Shown here: positions 1 through 4,466 of the stretch, piece by piece | Position numbering within the stretch: position 1 is the first letter of the stretch | Layout: each line of letters begins with the position of its first letter | Assembly (NCBI GenBank): GCA_030667765.1 | Contig: DAOUVF010000195.1 | Span: 1-6,190 of the forward strand | DNA from: Bacteroides sp. | Lineage (GTDB): Bacteria; Bacteroidota; Bacteroidia; Bacteroidales; SM23-62 | Length of the DNA: 6,190 bases | Direction: 5' to 3' | Translations under genes and position numbers: made by a program | The notes under the pieces: generated by a model | The model's database searches: none | Told to the model about the DNA's origin: nothing | What the model saw: the letters and a program-made list of their open reading frames with translations, nothing else

Positions 1-310
1 ATATGGCTATGAAAGGCATCCAGTGATGAATGACCACCAGGTCGGGGGATGTGGACCGGATAACCCTGACAGCCTTAATCCAGCTGAGCGGGTTGACCGA
101 GTTGATCAGGGATAGTATTGGAATACCTGCCGGGGATTTACCTTCCTCATACTGTGTTTTGCCGGGGAAAAAAATTCCGGGATACTGCAGTGAGAATGAG
201 ATAATGGAAGCCCGGTGCCCGGCCTCGATAAAATTCTTACAGAGTGCCGTGTTAAAATTGGCAATTCCTCCCCTCAGGGGATGAGCCGGCCCGATACATA
301 TGATGTTCAA
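1..310 (-). CDS. Family 4 (GT-B) glycosyltransferase, N-terminal part, cut by window edge
   Basis: Translating the minus strand from 310 to the window edge gives 103 open codons without a stop. The product starts MNIICIGPAHPLRGGIANFN, which is the typical first beta strand and glycine-rich loop (RGGIAxFN, about residues 13-20) of the N-terminal Rossmann domain in GT4-type sugar transferases. Later segments also fit this fold: a second strand near residues 33-40 (RASIISFS) and a strand ending in DLVVIHHW (90-97). Family members usually run 350-420 residues, so about three quarters of the gene lies outside. There is no in-frame ATG near the start. The TTG at 308-310, two codons after the stop of the upstream transferase gene, gives the natural N terminus. 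The gene shares its frame with that upstream gene and is presumably co-transcribed with it. Sugar donor and acceptor cannot be told. The family call is from sequence pattern and the start codon is inferred. Confidence 0.82.
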   Translation of the reverse strand, partial: MNIICIGPAHPLRGGIANFNTALCKNFIEAGHRASIISFSLQYPGIFFPGKTQYEEGKSPAGIPILSLINSVNPLSWIKAVRVIRSTSPDLVVIHHWMPFIAI

Positions 311-313
311 GAT

Positions 314-1267
314 TTACAGATTTATGGTTTCATCTATCAGGTAGGCATTCCGGTCAGTGGAATTCCTTGTGATCAGTTCGCCCAGAAAACCTGCCAGGAA
401 CAGCTGGGTACCTATGATCATGGCTGTTAATGCCAGGAAGAAATAGGGACTCTGGGTTACCCGCGGCATGGGTATGGAATGGATGGTGAAATAAATTTTT
501 TGTCCACCTAGCCAGGCCGCTGCAAAAAATCCGACAATGAACATCAGGGTGCCGAGAGTCCCGAACAAATGCATGGGCCGCCTGCCAAACCTGCCGATGA
601 AACCGATTGAGATCAGGTCAAGATAACCGATAATAAACCGCTTCATTCCGTATTTGGTCACCCCATATTTTCGTTGCTGGTGCTCTACTACCTTTTCCCC
701 GATCTTTGTAAAGCCGGCCCTTTTGGCAAGAAATGGGATATACCGGTGCATATCCCCGTAGACTTCAATGCTTTTCACCACCTGGTTCCGGTAGGCTTTG
801 AGGCCGCAGTTAAAATCATGCAGTTTAATGCCGGACACCTGCCTGGCAAACCAGTTATAGAACCTGCTGGGGATCCTTTTGGTAAGCGGATCATACCGCT
901 TTTTCTTCCACCCGGAAACGAGATCATATCCCTCCTCCCTGATCATCCTGACCAGTTCAGGCACTTCCTCCGGACTATCCTGGAGGTCGGCATCCAGGGT
1001 AATGACTATCTCTCCGGATGCAGACTGGAATCCTGTATGAAGGGCAGCGGCTTTACCATAGTTCCGCCGGAAACGGATTCCCTTGACCTCTGCGTACTTA
1101 CCCGACAGCTCCCCAATTACCTTCCATGAACCATCATTGCTTCCGTCATCCACAAAAATTACTTCGTAATTAAATGAATGTACGGAAAGGATGCTTTCAA
1201 TCCACTCTCTCAACTCCCCCAGAGATTCCTCTTCATTATAGACAGGTACAACGATTGAAATATCCAT
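314..1267 (-). CDS. Family 2 glycosyltransferase with two C-terminal membrane helices (polyprenyl-phosphate sugar transferase type)
   Basis: This 317-residue protein has a complete GT-A catalytic domain. It shows VPVYNEE at residues 7-13, the nucleotide-binding VDDGSNDGSW at 39-48, and the metal-binding DAD at 92-94 within LDADLQD. HDFNCGLKAYR at 150-160 and EHQQRKYGVTKYG at 195-207 complete the pattern seen in DPM1/GtrB/ArnC-like enzymes. Two hydrophobic segments follow, at about 234-254 and 275-299, as in the GtrB and ArnC branch. Such enzymes move a sugar from a nucleotide donor to undecaprenyl phosphate at the inner face of the cytoplasmic membrane, giving a lipid-linked sugar for envelope glycan or lipid decoration. 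The start ATG lies 18 bp after the stop of the DUF4199-like gene, and a GT4 gene follows at once, so the three are probably one transcription unit. The family is certain; the exact sugar and product are unknown. Confidence 0.93.
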   Translation of the reverse strand: MDISIVVPVYNEEESLGELREWIESILSVHSFNYEVIFVDDGSNDGSWKVIGELSGKYAEVKGIRFRRNYGKAAALHTGFQSASGEIVITLDADLQDSPEEVPELVRMIREEGYDLVSGWKKKRYDPLTKRIPSRFYNWFARQVSGIKLHDFNCGLKAYRNQVVKSIEVYGDMHRYIPFLAKRAGFTKIGEKVVEHQQRKYGVTKYGMKRFIIGYLDLISIGFIGRFGRRPMHLFGTLGTLMFIVGFFAAAWLGGQKIYFTIHSIPMPRVTQSPYFFLALTAMIIGTQLFLAGFLGELITRNSTDRNAYLIDETINL

Positions 1268-1285
1268 GCAGGACTTTTAGGTTAA

Positions 1286-1819
1286 TTACTCTGCGACTAC
1301 CTGGTCTTCGGGTTCGTTCTTCTTAAATATAGCAGCAATGATCAGGGCAACTATGGTTCCCATAAGAACGCCGCTGAACAGCCCAATAATGGACATCATC
1401 AGGGGTGTCATGAATTTGCTTGAGATAGCCATTGCCTGGTCCAGTGCCTCCTCAGGAATACCCTTCTCCAGCATCTTCTCCATCTGCATGTCCTTCATCT
1501 TGATGAGGATATCCGGATCAATTACGGTCCACAGGATATAAGCATAGATAATGCCTATCACACTGGATACAAGGATCACTATAAATCCGAACTGGAAAGC
1601 TGGACCGAAGGGAAGGATGCCATCCCTGACATTGTCCCTGAAACTACGCACACCAAGGATCAGCACGACAATGGTTATGAGAATACCCAGGTAAGCCAAG
1701 GTCTGGTTCAGGTTCTGGTCCAGCATATAGAGGATAACATTGTAGATGATTCCCACAAAACCGAGGATCGCTCCCCAGACGAGTCCGTTGTAGAAGACAG
1801 TCGTATTTTTGTTTTCCAT
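1286..1819 (-). CDS. DUF4199-like four-helix membrane protein
   Basis: This 177-residue protein has four hydrophobic helices at about residues 11-33, 40-57, 76-100 and 139-165. A charged, methionine-rich stretch (about 101-135) separates the third and fourth helices. The tail is short and acidic (after KKNEPEDQ). Size, helix layout and the motif around GILPFGPAFQFGF (67-79) match what I know of the DUF4199 family, which is largely found in Bacteroidota. No catalytic motif is visible and the function is unknown. It is the first gene of the leftward unit and sits directly before a family 2 glycosyltransferase, a neighbourhood I recall from other Bacteroidota. It may therefore support membrane-bound glycan synthesis, but that is inference. 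The start ATG at 1817-1819 lies about 22 nt after the predicted transcription start, with no clear Shine-Dalgarno sequence. Confidence 0.8.
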   Translation of the reverse strand: MENKNTTVFYNGLVWGAILGFVGIIYNVILYMLDQNLNQTLAYLGILITIVVLILGVRSFRDNVRDGILPFGPAFQFGFIVILVSSVIGIIYAYILWTVIDPDILIKMKDMQMEKMLEKGIPEEALDQAMAISSKFMTPLMMSIIGLFSGVLMGTIVALIIAAIFKKNEPEDQVVAE

Positions 1820-1842
1820 TATTATGAAAGGTTTAGGATTAG

Positions 1843-1877
1843 TTTAGCAAAGATATTGTTTTTTTTGAGTAATTTTG
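1843..1877 (+). promoter_or_regulatory. Probable promoter of the SRP RNA gene
   Basis: TAATTTTG at 1870-1877 matches the -7 consensus TAnnTTTG exactly. Its last base lies 7 nt before G1884, the first base of the SRP RNA closing helix, so the predicted start and the RNA 5' end coincide. A weak -33-like TTTAG lies at 1843-1847. A run of eight T residues at 1859-1866 fills the spacer. Confidence 0.65.
1848..1855 (-). promoter_or_regulatory. Probable Bacteroidota -7 promoter element for the DUF4199/glycosyltransferase unit
   Basis: The minus strand reads TATCTTTG here, an exact match to the Bacteroidota -7 consensus TAnnTTTG. It would start transcription near 1841, leaving a leader of about 22 nt before the ATG at 1819. 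No good TTTG -33 box is visible; the upstream stretch is A-rich. The element lies back to back with the promoter of the SRP RNA gene. Confidence 0.6.
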
Positions 1878-1883
1878 TAGACT

Positions 1884-1980
1884 GGGCAAGTCTTATACGA
1901 CCAGCTCCTGTTGAACTCCCCCAGGTCCGGAAGGAAGCAAGGGTAGACGGTTGTAGCGGTGCGATATAAGTAGCTTGCCC
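1884..1980 (+). ncRNA. ffs: Small bacterial signal recognition particle RNA (4.5S type)
   Basis: The stretch AGGTCCGGAAGGAAGCA, beginning at 1923, is the near-invariant apical part of SRP helix 8. It contains the GGAA tetraloop and the asymmetric and symmetric loop bases bound by the Ffh M domain. The ends close the molecule: GGGCAAG (1884-1890) pairs with CTTGCCC (1974-1980), and CTTATA (1892-1897) pairs with TATAAG (1965-1970). The total of about 97 nt fits the short Alu-less form. With Ffh the RNA forms the SRP that brings nascent membrane proteins to FtsY at the membrane. It lies on the strand opposite to both neighbours, with its own promoter and a T tract at its 3' end. Confidence 0.95.
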
Positions 1981-1987
1981 TTTTTTT
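1974..1987 (+). terminator. Terminator formed by the SRP RNA closing helix and a T tract
   Basis: The 3' arm of the SRP RNA closing helix (CTTGCCC, 1974-1980) is followed at once by seven T residues (1981-1987). The folded RNA itself would act as the terminator stem, so termination and the mature 3' end would nearly coincide. The T tract overlaps the stop codon of the convergent 67-codon gene. Confidence 0.65.
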
Positions 1988-2189
1988 ATTGAGGCCGGCT
2001 CAGGTTGGCATCTTCGGTGCCCTGATTGAGCCTGGAGAGTAATTCTGTTCTGGACTGCTCATAACCCTGCAGGTATCCACGCATGTATTCCTTCATCCGG
2101 TTTTCTTTCCTGCCGCGTCTGACTCCCAGGCTGAATGCCAGTGTATACACCACTGCGCATGCAATCAATATGACCAGTATAAAGTCCAT
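1986..2189 (-). CDS. Small single-helix membrane protein, unknown function
   Basis: The predicted protein has 67 residues. An N-terminal hydrophobic helix (about residues 2-22, DFILVILIACAVVYTLAFSLG) is followed at once by a basic patch, RRGRKENR. By the positive-inside rule this anchors the protein with the remaining 40 or so residues in the cytoplasm. That part is polar and probably helical (KEYMRGYLQGYEQSRTELLSRL), ending in a flexible tail. No known family is recognised. It could be a small membrane adaptor, or a spurious frame. The clean helix-plus-basic-stop layout and the codon-like composition favour a real gene. Its stop codon at 1986-1988 lies in the T tract of the convergent SRP RNA gene. 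A GAGGAGG-like stretch lies about 13 nt before the ATG, too far for a good ribosome binding site. Confidence 0.6.
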   Translation of the reverse strand: MDFILVILIACAVVYTLAFSLGVRRGRKENRMKEYMRGYLQGYEQSRTELLSRLNQGTEDANLSRPQ

Positions 2190-2289
2190 CAGGTTTACAC
2201 TGCCTCCTCTTCACTGCAGTCAACATAAATGAATAATATGTAATAGAATACTGTGGGTTCCATATCATACTATAATACATAATTGATGC

Positions 2290-2297
2290 CAAAGTTA
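2290..2297 (-). promoter_or_regulatory. Possible -7 promoter element for the small membrane protein gene
   Basis: The minus strand reads TAACTTTG, an exact TAnnTTTG match. It would start transcription near 2283 and give a leader of about 94 nt before the ATG at 2189. No TTTG -33 box is seen at the expected distance. The surroundings are very AT-rich, so a chance match is possible. Confidence 0.35.
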
Positions 2298-2376
2298 TAT
2301 GTAGCTATATATCAGTATGTTAATAATAAGTTAAAGAATAATATACCGAAATTTCTGCACGCATACGAGCCCTGTG

Positions 2377-2392
2377 ACGTACGTTATCGTAC
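2377..2392. repeat. Small inverted repeat upstream of the ilv promoter
   Basis: GTACG (2379-2383) and CGTAC (2388-2392) form an inverted repeat around TTAT. The left arm is also part of the 8-bp palindrome ACGTACGT (2377-2384). It stands out as GC-richer in an AT-rich stretch, about 27 bp before the -33 box of the ilv promoter. It could be a regulator binding site. There is no T tract, so it is not a terminator. Confidence 0.3.
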
Positions 2393-2418
2393 ACAACTCC
2401 ATGTTCAATTAAAAATAT

Positions 2419-2448
2419 TTTGAATTCAGAGATTAATAAATATCTTTG
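2419..2448 (+). promoter_or_regulatory. Bacteroidota-type promoter of the ilv operon
   Basis: TTTG at 2419-2422 (-33 box) and TATCTTTG at 2441-2448 (-7 box, exact TAnnTTTG) are separated by 18 bp. This is the best promoter in the window, with both boxes present. Transcription would start near 2455, only about 10 nt before the leader peptide ATG, so the leader would have a very short untranslated 5' end. Confidence 0.75.
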
Positions 2449-2464
2449 TCTCATCATTCAGCAC

Positions 2465-2527
2465 ATGAAAAACGTCCATATCATAATTGCTATTCTACTT
2501 GTGAGCCTCGTGGTGCTCTACAGGTAA
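2465..2527 (+). CDS. ilv operon leader peptide (attenuation sensor)
   Basis: A 20-codon frame encodes MKNVHIIIAILLVSLVVLYR and ends in TAA. Twelve of the 20 codons specify branched-chain amino acids: four Ile, four Leu and four Val, dense between codons 6 and 18. The frame starts about 10 nt after the predicted transcription start and ends 30 nt before a strong intrinsic terminator that precedes ilvD. This is the arrangement of ribosome-mediated attenuators such as ilvL in enterobacteria. When charged Ile, Leu or Val tRNA is scarce, the ribosome would stall within the run, let an antiterminator form, and allow ilvDB transcription. The peptide itself probably has no function. An alternative reading is a tiny membrane peptide, since I/L/V-rich also means hydrophobic, but the RNA structures downstream favour a leader. 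Confidence 0.85.
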   Translation: MKNVHIIIAILLVSLVVLYR

Positions 2528-2569
2528 GAATGGTATGGATTAATACAAAAATATTATGAAGGCCATTCT
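2527..2569 (+). promoter_or_regulatory. Antiterminator of the ilv attenuator
   Basis: AGAATGG (2527-2533), starting on the last base of the leader stop codon, is perfectly complementary to CCATTCT (2563-2569), and a G-U pair (2534 with 2562) can extend it to 8 bp. CCATTCT is also the inner part of the terminator's 5' arm, so the two structures exclude each other. A ribosome resting at the leader stop codon would cover 2527-2534 and favour the terminator; one stalled earlier on Ile/Leu/Val codons would leave it free. The pairings are read from sequence; the mechanism is inferred from known attenuators. Confidence 0.72.
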
Positions 2570-2599
2570 CGAAAGATCAGAGTGGCCTTCTTTTTTTTT
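2558..2599 (+). terminator. Intrinsic terminator (attenuator) before ilvD
   Basis: GAAGGCCATTCT (2558-2569) and AGAGTGGCCTTC (2579-2590) form a 12-bp stem with one G-U wobble and a 9-nt loop. Nine T residues follow at 2591-2599. It lies between the leader peptide and the ilvD start codon 17 nt further on, with no gene end before it other than the leader. It should therefore stop transcription early unless the antiterminator forms. Confidence 0.92.
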
Positions 2600-2616
2600 A
2601 AAGGTTTTGACATGTC

Positions 2617-4446
2617 ATGAAACAGAAATTAAGAAGTTCAACGACAACCGAAGGCAGGCTGATGGCAGGTGCCAGAAGTCTCTGGCGGGCCAATGGAATG
2701 ACCGAAGAGCAATTCGGAAAACCGGTCATCGGGATAGTTAATTCCTTCACACAATTTGTTCCCGGTCATGTACACCTGCATGATATCGGCCAGACCGTTA
2801 AAAAAGAAATTGAAAAGCAGGGCTGTTTTGCTGCCGAATTCAATACCATTGCCATTGATGACGGCATTGCCATGGGGCATGACGGGATGCTTTACTCCCT
2901 CCCTTCACGTGACCTGATCGCCGACAGTGTAGAATACATGATCAATGCCCACAGGGTAGATGCCATGGTATGTATCAGTAACTGTGACAAGATCACACCG
3001 GGCATGCTGATGGCAGCCATGCGCCTGAATATACCGGCCATTTTTGTTTCCGGCGGACCCATGGAGGCGGGAAAAACCGGTGGGCGTAAATACGACCTGG
3101 TGGATGCCATGATCCTGGGGGCCGATGAATCCATTTCGGACAAAGAACTGAAAATGATCGAAGAGGCCGCCTGTCCAACCTGCGGATCCTGCTCCGGTAT
3201 GTTTACCGCCAATTCCATGAACTGCCTGAACGAAGCCATAGGCCTGGCACTTCCCGGTAACGGCACCATCCTGGCGACCCATGCCTTCCGGCTGGACCTT
3301 TTCAGGCAGGCTGCTGAAAAAATTGTCTGGAATACGCAACAATATTATTTTGAGGGGGATGACTCCGTTTTGCCCAGGTCCATAGCCAGCAAAAATGCCT
3401 TTCTGAATGCCATGCGGCTGGACATCGCTATGGGTGGATCCACCAATACCGTCCTTCATTTGCTGGCCATAGCCCATGAAGCAGGTGTGGATTTTACCAT
3501 GAAGGACATCGATGAACTATCCAGGAATACACCCGTGCTTTGCAAGGTTGCACCAAGCTCTGACTACCATGTGGAGGATGTTAACCGGGCAGGAGGAATA
3601 CTGGCGATCCTGGGAGAATTGGAGAAAGAGGGACTGATTGATACGGCCGTGGTGAGGGCAGACGGACTGACACTTGGTGAGGCTATCGGGCGTTATGATA
3701 TCGGCAGGGCGGCTGATGACCGGGAGGATGTACAGATCTACAGGGCGGCACCCGGACTGGTAAGGAACCTTGTAATGGGATCGCAGAAGAATATGCACAG
3801 GGAACTGGATAAAGACCGGAAAGCTGGTTGTATCAGGGATATGGATAATGCTTACAGCCGGGATGGTGGACTGGCAATCCTGTATGGCAATATTGCCAGG
3901 GACGGATGCATCGTAAAAACAGCCGGTGTAGATCCTTCTGTATATACTTTTACCGGCTCTGCAAGGGTATTTGCCTCCCAGGATGCTGCATGCACGGCCA
4001 TCCTGGATGACAGGATCTCTCCCGGGGATGTGGTGGTTATACGGTACGAGGGACCTAAAGGGGGACCAGGAATGCAGGAGATGCTATATCCGACCTCCTA
4101 TATCAAGTCAAAAAAACTGGGGGAAAAATGTGCCCTTATAACAGATGGCAGGTTTTCAGGGGGTACCTCCGGCCTCTCCATCGGACATATCTCGCCTGAG
4201 GCAGCTGCCGGCGGGGAGATTGCACTGATCGAGGATGGTGATCAGATCGAGATCAGCATCCCTGATCGCAAAATTAACCTGCTTGTCCCCGTGGAGGAGC
4301 TCGAAGCAAGAAGAAAGAAAGAAAGGGCCCGTGGAGTGGAAGCCTTTCAGCCCGGGACAAGGGAAAGAAATATAAGCACAGCCCTGAAGGCCTATGCCGG
4401 TATGGTCACATCGGCCGATAAGGGGGCTGTCAGAAAGGTTGAATAA
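2617..4446 (+). CDS. ilvD: Dihydroxyacid dehydratase
   Basis: IlvD dehydrates 2,3-dihydroxyisovalerate and 2,3-dihydroxy-3-methylvalerate to the keto acid precursors of valine/leucine and isoleucine in the cytoplasm. The 609-residue protein closely follows the long E. coli-type enzyme (616 residues) along its whole length. Visible motifs include RSSTTTEGRLMAGAR (6-20), VNSFTQFVPGHVHL (41-54) and the Mg2+ ligand region DDG (81-83). SNCDKITPG (121-129) carries Fe-S ligand Cys123 and the probable carbamylated Lys125. CPTCGSCSG (186-194) carries Cys192, equivalent to the second conserved cluster ligand. DGRFSGGTSG (510-519) holds the catalytic serine region, and the C terminus keeps TSADKGAVR. 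Nothing essential is missing. The ATG at 2617 is chosen because it gives the family N terminus; the ATG at 2612 stops after two codons. A weak AAAGG lies 12 nt upstream. Expression is probably controlled by the attenuator just before it. ilvB follows after 20 bp. Confidence 0.98.
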   Translation: MKQKLRSSTTTEGRLMAGARSLWRANGMTEEQFGKPVIGIVNSFTQFVPGHVHLHDIGQTVKKEIEKQGCFAAEFNTIAIDDGIAMGHDGMLYSLPSRDLIADSVEYMINAHRVDAMVCISNCDKITPGMLMAAMRLNIPAIFVSGGPMEAGKTGGRKYDLVDAMILGADESISDKELKMIEEAACPTCGSCSGMFTANSMNCLNEAIGLALPGNGTILATHAFRLDLFRQAAEKIVWNTQQYYFEGDDSVLPRSIASKNAFLNAMRLDIAMGGSTNTVLHLLAIAHEAGVDFTMKDIDELSRNTPVLCKVAPSSDYHVEDVNRAGGILAILGELEKEGLIDTAVVRADGLTLGEAIGRYDIGRAADDREDVQIYRAAPGLVRNLVMGSQKNMHRELDKDRKAGCIRDMDNAYSRDGGLAILYGNIARDGCIVKTAGVDPSVYTFTGSARVFASQDAACTAILDDRISPGDVVVIRYEGPKGGPGMQEMLYPTSYIKSKKLGEKCALITDGRFSGGTSGLSIGHISPEAAAGGEIALIEDGDQIEISIPDRKINLLVPVEELEARRKKERARGVEAFQPGTRERNISTALKAYAGMVTSADKGAVRKVE

Positions 4447-4466
4447 ATTTTGATAATTACAAGCAT

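Noticed and set aside
30..284. Plus-strand frame of 84 codons at the left edge
   Set aside because: It lies antisense to the GT4 glycosyltransferase frame, whose product shows clear family motifs; the plus-strand product resembles nothing.
674..1129. Plus-strand frame of 151 codons
   Set aside because: Antisense shadow of the family 2 glycosyltransferase gene, which has intact catalytic motifs.
2059..2292. Minus-strand frame of 77 codons overlapping the small membrane protein gene
   Set aside because: The product is low-quality and lacks a sensible domain layout; the other frame has a clean membrane helix with a basic stop-transfer patch. It also starts inside the predicted promoter region.
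2298..2345. AT-rich stretch with short symmetric motifs such as TAGCTA, considered as an attachment site or origin
   Set aside because: The symmetry is short and imperfect, with no repeats or integrase nearby; AT-richness alone explains it.
2527..2599. T-box or other metabolite riboswitch upstream of ilvD
   Set aside because: No T-box consensus (TGGNACCGCG-like) or other known riboswitch core is visible, and the leader peptide explains the terminator and antiterminator pair.
2556..2741. Plus-strand frame of 61 codons starting within the terminator before ilvD
   Set aside because: Its start codon lies at the base of the attenuator hairpin and it overlaps the ilvD coding region in another frame; no recognisable product.
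2905..3477. Minus-strand frame of 190 codons inside ilvD
   Set aside because: Antisense to the conserved core of ilvD; long only because of ilvD codon composition.
4447..4466. Internal promoter between ilvD and ilvB (TAAATTTTG)
   Set aside because: It is one base off the TAnnTTTG spacing and the 20-bp gap fits simple operon continuation.
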